A stretch of 64,000 nt of DNA from the NCBI RefSeq assembly GCF_018687715.1, contig NC_056758.1, positions 4,898,001 through 4,962,000 of the forward strand, in the 5' to 3' direction. The notes beneath the pieces were generated by a model, which ran no database searches, had not been told where the DNA came from, and saw only the letters and a list, made by a program, of their open reading frames with translations. The stretch comes from Carya illinoinensis. Its lineage: Eukaryota; Streptophyta; Magnoliopsida; Fagales; Juglandaceae. A program made the translations under genes and the position numbers. Positions 21,744-31,716 of this stretch are shown piece by piece; the stretch's first letter is position 1, and each line of letters opens with the position of its first letter.

Positions 21744-21930
21744 AATGCTTTACTTAACTGAGGCCACTTTCTTCTTCTCTTTTTGTGCAGGGGGGATGCT
21801 TTACTTGACTGAGGCCACTTTACTCTTCTGGTTTTTAAAACACGTGGGGAGATCCTTGGCTCTTGAAATTCAAGGCGTTGCGAATTGGTCCAACGGACCT
21901 TGGCGAGGCCGCTTTACTCTTCTGTATGAG
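21744..21930 (+). repeat. short tandem duplication upstream of F-box D
   Basis: ATGCTTTACTTAACTGAGGC at about 21746 and ATGCTTTACTTGACTGAGGC at about 21797, both followed by CACTTT, form two units about 50 bp apart. A third, partial unit (CGAGGCCGCTTTACTCTTCTG) lies near 21903. It sits 150-340 bp before the D start codon, so it may duplicate promoter sequence. Confidence 0.7.
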
Positions 21931-22088
21931 CTTTAATTGCAGTGAGGTGGAGCTTCTCTTGAGACTCTGAGAGTTAACTTTCTCATACTTCCTCGCAGCA
22001 ACAATTGTGATCTCTGCACTTACCGGTTATCATTTCAATTGCCGGCGCCAAAGCATTTTTGGGTCGATTGATATTGGATAGAAAAGCG

Positions 22089-23189
22089 ATGAGTAAGAAT
22101 TATCTACCCGAAGAAATTGTCGAAGAAATCCTCTTGCGATTGCCGGTCAAATCTTTGTTACGATTCAGGTGTGTATCTAAACTTTGGCGCTCGCTAATCT
22201 CGGATCCCCGATTCACAAAATGGCAGTTCGGGCAAGCGTCTCAGCATCCACAAAGATTACTTATATCATCCAGTTCTGAAATTCGATCCCTAGGCTGCGA
22301 CGTGCCATTTGGGGACAGTTCCGCTCTCAGAGAACTCGACGTCCCATTCCAGAGAAATGGTCTCCGTGTTAGAATTATAGGGTCTTGCAATGGTCTGGTT
22401 TGTGTGGCTCTCCATTCCCATAAGGGTTTCTATATTTGGAATCCTTCAACTGGAGACCACAGGAAATTGCCAGATCCTGGTGCTCCACCAGGTGGCTTCA
22501 TACATTGGCATGGTTTTGGGTATGATTCATCCACTGATGACTACAAGCTTATTGTGGCCTCTTACCGGCTTCTTAATGGTGGTGGCCGTTCAAGTGAAGG
22601 CGAGGTTTTCTCTTTAAAAAGAAATTCATGGAAAGGTATTCTTCATGACCTCGACCATTCATATGGCGCGACAGAGTCAGCAGGGATCCTTTGCAATGGG
22701 TCTCTGCATTGGTACCTTAAAGTGAGCGAGCCAGCAAGTGATGAAATACATGCGTTTGATTTAGCAGAGGAGAAATTCCACGAGATACAGATGCCCATCC
22801 AGGAAGATGGACACCCTCGACAACCACCTTTCAGGATTGTGAGGAACCTTGGAGGGTTCCTGTGTTTAGTTGGTTATACTCATACCCATATAGACATATG
22901 GAGAATGATGGAATATGGAATCGAAGAATCATGGGAACCAATGCTCAGAGTTGCGTATTCTCGTATTTCCAGAAATTCACTACCGCTTTGGCTTTCGAGA
23001 GGTGGTCAGCTGGTGGTAATACATGCTGAAAAGGAGTTAATGATAAGTGAACCTGAAGGAGAGCTTGAACATGTTGTGACCTTGGGTGACTTTTTGTGTG
23101 AAGCAGCTGTCTTCGTTGAGAGTTTACTTTCACCTAATCATTACGGTGGGGATGAAAGGCAACGCCTTCTCTGTGATGAAGACCGATGA
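22089..23189 (+). CDS. F-box copy D: F-box/FBA protein, intact
   Basis: A single-exon frame of 366 residues from the ATG at 22089; the frame is open for ten more codons upstream but has no earlier ATG. The F-box is at residues 6-50 (LPEEIVEEILLRLPVKSLLRF, SKLWRSLISDPRF). The FBA part shows GSCNGLVCVA at 98, FYIWNPSTG at 114-122, HGFGYDSSTDDYKL (about 141), SLKRNSWK, GILCNGSLHW, DLAEEKFHEI and VFVESLLSPNHYGG near the end. The last residues differ from C because of a 1-bp indel near 23185 that brings in a TGA. It is expected to be an SCF substrate adaptor; the target is unknown. A 2.9-kb solo LTR lies in its 3' flank. Confidence 0.93.
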   Translation: MSKNYLPEEIVEEILLRLPVKSLLRFRCVSKLWRSLISDPRFTKWQFGQASQHPQRLLISSSSEIRSLGCDVPFGDSSALRELDVPFQRNGLRVRIIGSCNGLVCVALHSHKGFYIWNPSTGDHRKLPDPGAPPGGFIHWHGFGYDSSTDDYKLIVASYRLLNGGGRSSEGEVFSLKRNSWKGILHDLDHSYGATESAGILCNGSLHWYLKVSEPASDEIHAFDLAEEKFHEIQMPIQEDGHPRQPPFRIVRNLGGFLCLVGYTHTHIDIWRMMEYGIEESWEPMLRVAYSRISRNSLPLWLSRGGQLVVIHAEKELMISEPEGELEHVVTLGDFLCEAAVFVESLLSPNHYGGDERQRLLCDEDR

Positions 23190-23992
23190 TAACCATCAGT
23201 ACTGCACTCAAATGCTGGTGTATTTCCATGATTTATCTGGCCATTCCACCTTTATCACCTAGCCTGCGAGGTAAGATTTAGATGGGATCGTTTTTTTCTT
23301 TTCTTTTTTATTATTTATTTTGGTATGAAATGCAGAACCATGTCACTGCTAAATCTCAAGATTACATGGATGGAAGATTGCAATTGTTCCATATCATCCT
23401 TAGTGAGTTGAAATGAGTCTGTTCCAATCCTCAAAAGGACAAGTGTTTCTGCTAGATAGGTTTTTATGGTCCTGAAAGAGTCGTAGTAGTGGTCTTTGCA
23501 TGTTTTAGCCCTGAATTTTTATCTAGGACTTGTGCTTGGGGATTTGTTTTTTCTTAACAGTTGTGACAGAGATTAACGTTGTGACGAATGTTGTAGGGTA
23601 CATTATGTTTTCAGATTAAATAGCCCGGGAATTCTTCTTGTGGTTATACTCTGTTTTTCTAGTCAATTACATGACTTTTGGTGATTTTGTTGTGTTACTG
23701 GTTCTACTTTCCCTCCTTAATTTGCTTTTGGAAGTACCTCTTGGTTTATTTTTCTTGGGTTTGAGAGGCTAATAGGTTTTGCTTTGTTTTCCTGCAAGTA
23801 GACCCAAGCATCTTGCATTTACTTCTAGACGTAACATGCTTCTTCCTCAAAATCCTTCAAGAACTGCTTCTTTTACTTTTTATCTTACAACTTTTATTGT
23901 TTGATGACTTACGCAGATGATTATTGGTTTAGCTGGATCAATTTTGCATATTAACTTTAGGAGCTGCTTGATTGCATAAGTTCATATGCCTG
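23190..23992 (+). other. duplicated 3' flank of F-box D
   Basis: It is homologous to DNA following copy F (61874-62370 and 63449-63640). Shared blocks include AAAATCCTTCAAGAAC near 23850 and 63467, and ATTGCATAAGTTCATAT near 23971 and 63593. No ORF. It is cut on the right by the solo LTR. Confidence 0.7.
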
Positions 23993-24599
23993 TGTAACAC
24001 CAATGCCTGTAGGTTAGGACTTTTACGTACATTCATAACATAACACCCGGTAAAGAGGTTTAGTCTCATAAAATACCTCATCTATTGAATCATAAAACTT
24101 AACTAGCATGGCTGTCTTTCATAACATAAAAGCTGAAAAATAAAAGAAATAACATCAGCTAGTTCTATGTGATACCAACACTGCTTAAATGTCTAAATCA
24201 TACACTAAGTATCTGAAAATTTATTCCACTCTTGGCACTCCTGCTCTATATCCATGAAATTATCATCTGGGACATTAAAACATAAAAACAGATAAATGAA
24301 CAAATGAGTCGAAGACTCAGTAATTGCACATCATACTGTAAACTTAGTTCATTAGACTTAATTTTGAAAACTTACATACATTGCCACACATACACATAAC
24401 CTATAGATCATTCATATGTAACATAAGCGGAATCAAACACAAACATGGCAATATATGTAACCTGGATGCATGAATGACTGACTTCATGCATTTCCTATCA
24501 TTCATACATAACTTATTCATCTTGTCTTTCACTTATTTAGTGGCCATCATAACATATGTGCATTGGTCTAATTGTCGTTGACCGTATATATCATATCAT

Positions 24600-24915
24600 A
24601 ACATATGATGAACCACGCTTGGGTTCTTGGCATTGTATAACATATCATATCATGTAGTGATACACACTCAGGTTTGTGTTGTCACTTAAAATAGGGTGAA
24701 CAGCACTTGAGTTCATGGCACCATGTAACGTATCGTCTCATGTAATGATACACATTTGGGTCCATGTTATCACATAACATATGGCGAACCACACTTGAGT
24801 TTGTGGCACTGCATCGCATATCATAACCTGTGGTGAAACATACTTGGGTCTGAGTCATCTCAAAACATAATAGCTTACATGTGGTGGACCTCGTTGAGTC
24901 TATGGCTTGCACATC
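24600..24915. repeat. degenerate tandem repeats inside the solo LTR
   Basis: About seven units with spacing of roughly 38-50 bp share a G(G/A)TGAACCACACTTGGGTT-like core followed by a GTGGCA(C/T)TG-like segment, starting near 24607, 24657, 24696, 24744, 24782, 24831 and 24880. Confidence 0.65.
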
Positions 24916-26099
24916 TACCCATAACTTAAGGCCAATCTTAAAACTTGGTTGTCATTCATGTGTTTTCTTATTAACTTTCATAATGCATATGAACATGTTG
25001 ACTTCATGAATTCACATGGCATGGCGTACTCTTGTTCATGGCATAGCATTAAACATGACATACGTGTGATTTTCATAACATATCATCCATTCTAACAACA
25101 ATCAATATCAGCATAGCATGCATAGTCATTCACAAGCATATCATCGTAATTCAGCGAGGTTCATGAAAAGGGACTAACCTTGAATTGGCTCGTAGTGTAG
25201 CATAGGCAAATATCACATTTTTCATGCTAAAACGGAATAGTTACAGCACACATAAAGTTATGATCATGCTAATTACCTTTTAGCGCTGCTTCTTGAATCC
25301 TACTTTGTAGCTCGTTACCTATACGAGGTACTACACGTGACTAAATTTCTAGAAAACTTGTCGTAGCGTTCTACCCAATTGAACACATATCATGAACTAA
25401 AATTTTCAGCTATATACTGAATTCAATAATTATTAAAATCATAATATCTAATCTTTCAAAAATACTAAGTAGCTTAATTTAGGCTTAATACAAATCTGTT
25501 AGGTAAGCCACTGAAACTCAATTTATAAAATAGGTTTAATTTAATTTAATACTTAGCAGTATATACTAAAGCCCTTAAATATTTTCTGATAAAAGTAAGT
25601 CTTTGGGCTCATATTTATTCAAGTAAAACTTTGTCCTAACTTAAATTCCAGCCCAGCCCAATTGAGGAAAATCGGTCCACTTAGAGTCACTACAACAGTT
25701 TCTGTAAAATACAACCAGCCCAATTTAAACATCAAGCCCACATGAGAGATCAGCCCGTGTACTGAACAAAGTTAAAACACAAGATCTTTCATAGACACTT
25801 AAGGGCAGAAATGTAATTACTCAAAAAGTTCCTTCAAGAGGCATTTTACAGAAAGGCTATGGGTTAGGGCTGAAAACTGACGTTGTCGGTGCAGTTTCGG
25901 TCCAAAACCGATGCTGCAGCGACGACTTTTGGAGTGGCTCAAAACTGGCCAATTAGGGAGGGAAAAAAATAGCAGCCTCAGTCTTGGGGTGTGTTGGTGC
26001 GGTTCGTTGGTCTACTGTCAATGTTGCTCTAAGGCAGGGGAGCGGTGGACTGTGTTGTCGGTGGGAAGAAATACACCTGTAGAGGAGAGAAGAAGAAGA

Positions 26100-26126
26100 G
26101 GGGGGGGGGGGGGGGGGGGGGGGGGG
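26100..26126. repeat. poly(G) tract, 27 bp
   Basis: An uninterrupted G run inside the solo LTR, after a GAAGAAGAAGAG stretch. Frames reading poly-Gly or poly-Pro through it are artefacts. The length may be an assembly estimate. Confidence 0.9.
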
Positions 26127-26881
26127 TTATTAATCCCAGGTTGAAATGGCAAATGGCGCTGTTTCACTTTTAAAAAAAATAAAATAAAATAAAACTCATA
26201 ACTAAAACGGCGCCATTTCCCCGTCCGCATCGGTGACGGTCGATCCCATCAGTTTCTACATAGCCCTACTATGGGTAGTGGGTTGAAGGGTAGTTATGTA
26301 ATAACAAAAACAAGCATGCACTTTTTGGGAAAGCTGAAAACAAAACAATAGAAAAGAAGCACAAAGGCTTACGAGAGAGGAGCTTTGTGCGGCACAGGGA
26401 TTCAACTTACCAAGAGAGAATGACCAGCTATGACCGGCGGTTTTGGGTGGCTGGAAGTGACCGGCGGCAATTTCCGTGGCTGCCGAGAGGTGTTTCAACG
26501 AGGTAGCTGATTTGGTATGAAGAGAGAGTGATATGGTGTCTGCGGTGAAAGTGGTTTCTCTGTTCTTTTGCAGTGTAGCTCTAGTTTGAGGTGTAGGAGA
26601 AAATTTGATTTCACATGGGGAGGTATTGGCCGCAAGGATGTTGTGGGTTTGCTGAAGGGAATATGGTGATGGAAAAGAGGGGATTTATGGGACGGTTTTG
26701 AAGTGAGAGTTGGATGCCAATTAGGGAATTATTCAAATTAGGTAATCAAGAGGATAAATGGCATACAGAGTGGAAGAATCCTACTCAAATAAAATTACTC
26801 TCTCAAGACTGATCCGATAAAATATTACCAAAATCATAATAATAATAATTCTAAACACTAATTTAGGACCTGTATGTTACA

Positions 26882-27316
26882 GTTTGGCTTCTAATACTAT
26901 GATTAATAAGCTTGTTTTCTATGCTCCTAGAGAAAGGAAACTGAAGAACGCGTTGCTCAAAATTTTATAGTTTACGAGGATTATTTGAATCCATCTTTGC
27001 TACAATTTCTTTCTGTCTAAGTGCACAATGATTTTGATTGGACATGATAAATTTGACGCAAAGTCATGGGAGCTGATTCATTTGCGCTAATGAGATTTCT
27101 AGTACTATTATTTTAGACTCGAGGAATTTTCAGCTGTTACTTACCTTGGAGGCATCCTAGACAAGGAGTAAAATGGGAGTTTCTTCTAAAATAATGCGTC
27201 TACATGTCAAAAGTTTGCATTTGTGTAAGACTTTAAGGGGTCCTTATTGTTCTAAATAATTTGAAATGTGTGTGATCCAATTCTCGAAGTCTCCTCTTGG
27301 ATCCTTTTGTTTTTGA
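26882..27316 (+). other. spacer after the solo LTR
   Basis: It continues the D 3' flank: TTCTAATACT and AATAAGCTTGTTTT resemble DNA at 63619-63655 after copy F. No gene is seen. Confidence 0.55.
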
Positions 27317-27986
27317 TCAATTAATCATAAAATCTTCTGCCTGATAGGATATTAGAACCGCATCTAAAATCTGCCTACCCTTCACAAACGCAGTTTGGGG
27401 TTTTGTAATAATCTTCCACAAAACCTCACTTAGACGGTTCGCAAGCACCTTGGAAATTATCTTGTATATCCCATTTACTAAGCTAATGGGCCGAAACTCC
27501 CTAATCTCTGTCGCCAAAACCTTCTTAGGTATCAATACAAGAAAAGTAGCATTAAGACTTTTCTCAAAATTTTCAGCTGTGAAGAACTTCTGAAACACCT
27601 TCATAAGATCCTCTTTTATCACATCCTAGCATGTTAGAAAGAATCCCACAGAAAAACCATTAGGGCCTAGTGCCTTGTCTTTAACCATTCTCCTCACCAC
27701 TTCAACAACCTCTGCCTCCTCGAAAGGCCTCTCCAACCTACAAACATTAAGCTGCCCAATGGAATCAAATTCAAGCCCATCCAGTGTGGGCCTCCTACCC
27801 ACCTGCTCAGTAAATAACTGGTCAAAGAAATCAACTACATGATTTTGCAACACCTAATCTTCTCTACACTCAATACCATCAATATTCAACATCTCAATGT
27901 CGTTGGTTATCCTATGAGAGTTAGCTATTTTGTGGACAAACTTTGTGCTTTGATCACCTCATTTTCACCATAATGCTCTAGGATTA
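27317..27986 (-). pseudogene. LINE-4 inverted 5' part: EN/RT linker and first half of RT
   Basis: On the minus strand from about 27980 the frame reads RALW, then GDQSTKFVHKIANSHR, then DFFDQLFTEQ and VKDKALGPNGFS (the ...D.APGPDGF region). It continues with [32 protein letters not shown] and [16 protein letters not shown]. This is the conserved run into the RT palm of plant L1-type ORF2. It stops before the FADD box. In-frame stops occur near 27863 and 27625. It abuts the sense-strand LINE fragment, so both are probably one insertion with an inverted 5' end. Confidence 0.85.
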
Positions 27987-28859
27987 AATTCTGGAGTGAT
28001 ATTTGGTATGGAAATAGGGCTTGAAATGACTCTTTTCCCTCCCTTTTCTTGGTTGCAGGTGCTAAAGATGCTTCAGTGGCGGAAGTCATGGTGATATCGG
28101 GGGAGCAAAATTAGTGGAATATCAATTTAGTCGGGTGGCACGAGATTGGGAAACGAGCAGTTTTGAAGAATTTTTTAGCCATGTATACACCAGCAAGTAG
28201 ATATGATGTGGTGGACACCTGTAGGTAAAGGTTTATTCTTAGTGTGCTCTTTTTATAAGTCCCTCACACAGGAGCCGAATATTCAGTTTCCATGGAGAAG
28301 GTTATGGAGACATAAGGCGCCTCCTAAAGCGGCATTATTTATGTGGACAACATCCTTGGTAAGATCCTCGCAACTAACAATTTGAGGAAACGAAGCGTGA
28401 TCATTGCAAATTGGTGTTGTATGTGTAAGAACGGTGGGGAGTCAGTGGACCATCTCCTATTACATAGAGAGTTATGGAATGAGGTGTTCAGTAGACTAAA
28501 GTTGGCTTGGGTTATGCCTGAGACAGTGGGGGCAGTGCTGGCCAGCTGGTCAAACCTTAAGAGGCACTCAACAGATTAAAGCTATGTGAAACATGGTCCA
28601 TATTTGCATCATGTAGTGATTGTGGTAGGAGCGAAATGAGCAGACGTTCAAGGATAAGGAGAGATCGTTGGAGGAGCTTAAAGTTTTTCTTTTTAGAACT
28701 CTATGTACTTGGATCATTGCTGTTGACCTTAATGGCATGGACTTTCATGATTTTCTTGTCTCTACCGCTCCTTCTTCGTAGAGGATTGCTGTGTAATGTT
28801 TCTGGCTATGCCTATTCTTTGATCAATGAAATTTGTTTACTTCGAAAAAAAAAAAAAAA
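27987..28859 (+). mobile_element. LINE-4 sense 3' part with poly(A)
   Basis: The sense strand begins IKFWSDIWYGN (about 27990) and runs through SVAEVMVISG, a WRRLWRHKAPPKAALFMW zf-RVT segment (about 28290), NNLRKRSVIIANWCCMC and ESVDHLLLHRELWNE (about 28440-28490). It ends in an untranslated tail with CTATTCTTTGATCAATGAAATT and an A tract (28845-28859). Several frameshifts and stops are present. The end resembles LINE-5 at the right of the window. With the inverted fragment it forms a twin-primed insertion. Confidence 0.85.
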
Positions 28860-30202
28860 GGATGTGTTGGTGCTAGAAAGAGGGAGAAAAGTGGTTGTTA
28901 TACGTTTTAGAGTTCTGAAATTTCATCTAAGACATATGATTGGAGATTTATGGGTCAGCTAACGTTCATGCACATTGTATTCTCAGAACTGGAAAGTTGG
29001 GAATTGTTTTTATTTTGTGGTTATACTTTGATCTTTCTTACCAGATCATATTATTGTTTGCTAACTGTATTTGACTTGTTAGTTGTTTTTCCTTCAAAAT
29101 TGATACACTAGAGGATGCATGTCTTTATTGTGCTTATTAGTTAGTCTCTCTCTTGATAAATTCTTTTTTTTTCTCCTTATGGTATTTCTTCTTTCCCCAA
29201 ATTGCAGATGTAGAATTGACTTCAATGACGATGAGGTGATATCTTGTTGCTACTTGTAATATTGTAAAAATGGAAGTGCCCATGATATCTGTTCCCATTT
29301 GTGGTCGTTCTTCTATTTGGTTGTGGACCTTTTTTGTTGGAGAATAATGTGAATCGAAAACTATGACTTGTAATGTATTTTATGACAAACAAATTTGGCT
29401 CTTTTTTCTCAATCAAGGTTTTGAGTCTTGACGACATTTACCTGCTCATAATCTTTGTCTCACTGTTTTGCAGAATAGTTGGTGTTTTATTCACTGATCA
29501 TATGAAATGCTTCTTCTTTTGTTCTCATTGTCGTATTTGAATGGTATTTCGATGTGCGGATACAGGCTGATGATCATTAAGCTCTATGTCTGTGAATTTT
29601 TGTATGTATACCTGTGCCTTTATGTTAGTATATTCATGGAAATAAATGAAGCTAATGACTTCTAATCCCATCGGAAGTGCTTATCGCTTTTGACATCACA
29701 AGCTCATCTTCAAACCAAGACTAGGTAAATAAGGGGTTTAAGCCCCAGATGATGGAAGTGACTAAATGAGGCTGTTGATCTTGGATTGTTGACATTTGAG
29801 TGGATTAAGATTGAATTTTGGTTGGATTTTGATTTTAGGGGGCCAGCTTTACAGGCTATATTTCTCTCTTTCTTGATAATTACTAATTAGTATTGTTCCC
29901 CCTCAGGTCAGCAGACCCTCTTTTTGTACAATATTTAAGATTGCCGTTTTGTACTTGGGATGCAATCATCTATTAGAGTGAAATTAGTTGTTGATGTTTT
30001 GTTTCAAATTTATGGTATGAACCATGAATTTGAGTTGGAACTACACGAGGAGACCGTCGGATTAGCATGGGACCATTTAATTTTGGAGGTTCATCGTTTG
30101 CAAATTTACATGCAAAATGAGATGAAGAGTAACATTGAACAATAAAATTTAAACTAAGAGTAATGCTATTCTTTATCTTAAATTTTATTGTCATATTCAC
30201 CT
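28860..30202. other. spacer without recognised genes
   Basis: Moderately AT-rich DNA with pyrimidine-rich stretches and possible splice-like signals (TTGCAG near 29203). A 61-codon frame at 29960-30145 has no known domain, and I do not call it a gene. Confidence 0.5.
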
Positions 30203-30423
30203 GTGGATAACCTAAGTGGTAAGAGCGAACTTGTGTGCATGAGTCTCATGCTCACAGGTTCGATTTTCCCTAGGATCAAATTACAATTTAAGTGGAAACC
30301 CATAACGGTGGGTTGTTGTGTTAGTCTCTCCGAGGTTTAGGTTCCATGAGTGAGTTCTGAGGGCTCTGTCGTGTGGTAGTCCCCCCGGTCATCAAAAGCC
30401 AAAAAAAAAAAAAAAAAAAAAAA
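30203..30423 (+). mobile_element. tRNA-derived SINE
   Basis: The head carries a Pol III box A-like TAACCTAAGTGG (30208-30219) and a box B GGTTCGATTTT (30257-30267), about 38 bp apart as in tRNA genes. A tRNA-unrelated body follows (GGTGGGTTGTTGTGTTAGTC, GGGCTCTGTCGTGTGG) with a 23-bp A tail (30401-30423). The size is typical of plant SINEs. It is not a tRNA gene: the arms do not form a cloverleaf. The target duplication was not resolved. Confidence 0.85.
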
Positions 30424-30692
30424 GAGAAGTTCTTATCGTAATAAAATTTGTTGATTCTGCACATTTGAAGTGGTTATCCATTCGGCACAACGATAGAAGA
30501 TTACCAAACTTAAAAGATGGATAGAAATTGATAGGTTAAATGTTTAAATAAAGTCTTTTTAATATAAGTCACATTAGTTAATGCAATGAGAGAGAATCAA
30601 TTTTAGGATAAAAAAAATAATATTTATACAAGATAATAACACTATCAAATGAGTACTACACTTACAAGCTAATGTAGAAATATCTGTTTGTT
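30424..30692. other. short AT-rich spacer
   Basis: No gene or recognised repeat. Confidence 0.5.
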
Positions 30693-31708
30693 TAGAGTTG
30701 TAAATGAACCAGTCTATTCGATAACATGCTTGGTACTCATCCAGTTAAATTCAAATTGAACTCGACTTATAAAAAAAAAATACCTATAAAAGTAAACACT
30801 TGCTCGATTAGTAAATGGCACATATCAAACAAAACTTGACTCGACTGGGCTAGAACTTTTAAGGCCCACTCGTCTATACCTCGAGTCGACTCATTAGTTG
30901 GACTCGATTAAAGTTCAATCATATATTGATAAATATATACATTCACCTATATATATATATGTATTAGCTAATAATATAACACTTTTATAATTAAATATAT
31001 ATTATGTAATTTAATTACTTATGTCTATATACTGAATATATTTCATAACTATTTTTCATAATTTGTACAATAATTAGTCGATAAGATTTAATAATTTCAT
31101 ATATTAGTAGGTGGAAACCATATATAAAATGAATATATTCTATCATATTATGTGTATGTAATAATAATTTATGTAAGTATATAATATATTGTTATTATGG
31201 ATAAATATAAACTAGTTAGATATTAATTATCTATAAATTTTTAAAATTTTACAAGTCAACAGAGATTCTACTTCTTGTTTTTTTTTTCCTAAAGAAAAAG
31301 GGAGGTGGGGGTGATTAGCATAGCAACTCTTATTGGGCGTGACTATGGGAGCCTCCCTGTTGCAGAATGTTCTATTTAAGCCATAACTACTACTCAAGGG
31401 TGAGCCCGTCACCACAGTATCCTCAAAGTATCCAGCTGGTTCAAAGTTCGTCATCATATAAGTTTTACTTATTAGTTTTACAAATTCAATATTAGGTTTT
31501 TTTTTTAATCTAATTTATTAATTATTAAATCTTATTAAAAAAATAAAAATAAAGAATTCGAACTGCGCTCCGATGAACTTGAGCTCAAGTTGGGAATTTA
31601 GCCTACCAAGTCAAGCTTAAATAAAGAATAAATAATAATCTTGAGCTTGAGTTGAGTCTAGTTCGGCAAGCCAAAGACTAGCTCGACTTGGCTCGATAAT
31701 AGCCCAAT
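30693..31708. mobile_element. hAT-like non-autonomous element, 1.0 kb
   Basis: It is bounded by perfect 8-bp duplications TGTTTGTT (30685-30692 and 31709-31716). The ends TAGAGTTGTAAATGA and, inverted, TTGGGCTATTATCGA are diverged terminal repeats. Sub-terminal parts are rich in CTCGACT and GAGCTCAAG-type words in inverted arrangement. A stretch at about 31255-31455 differs in composition and may be a nested insert. There is no transposase. Confidence 0.7.
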
Positions 31709-31716
31709 GTTTGTTT

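Larger units (their letters stand above)
23993..26881 (-). mobile_element. solo LTR, 2.9 kb, probably Ty3/Gypsy (Del/Tekay-like)
   Basis: It starts TGTAACACC and ends GTATGTTACA, giving TG...CA ends. The flanking 5-mers GCCTG (23988-23992) and GTTTG (26882-26886) differ only by two C-to-T changes. The equivalent DNA after copy F runs on without the insert. There are no gag or pol domains. Minus orientation is inferred because, read on that strand, it resembles the 50077 solo LTR: a conserved GGTAA(T/G)TTAG-like point, then about 44-bp tandem repeats, then a CTGAG...CTCA hairpin. Confidence 0.7.

Noticed and set aside
25911..26230. Frames with poly-Gly or poly-Pro across the G run
   Set aside because: They arise from the homopolymer inside a solo LTR.
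27300..28880. Target duplication for LINE-4
   Set aside because: No convincing matching pair was found around the two outer edges, so none is reported.
29960..30145. 61-codon plus-strand frame as a small gene
   Set aside because: No recognisable domain, no paralogue in the window and no supporting signals.
30203..30275. Genuine tRNA gene
   Set aside because: Pol III boxes are present but the arms do not fold as a cloverleaf, and a SINE body and poly(A) follow.
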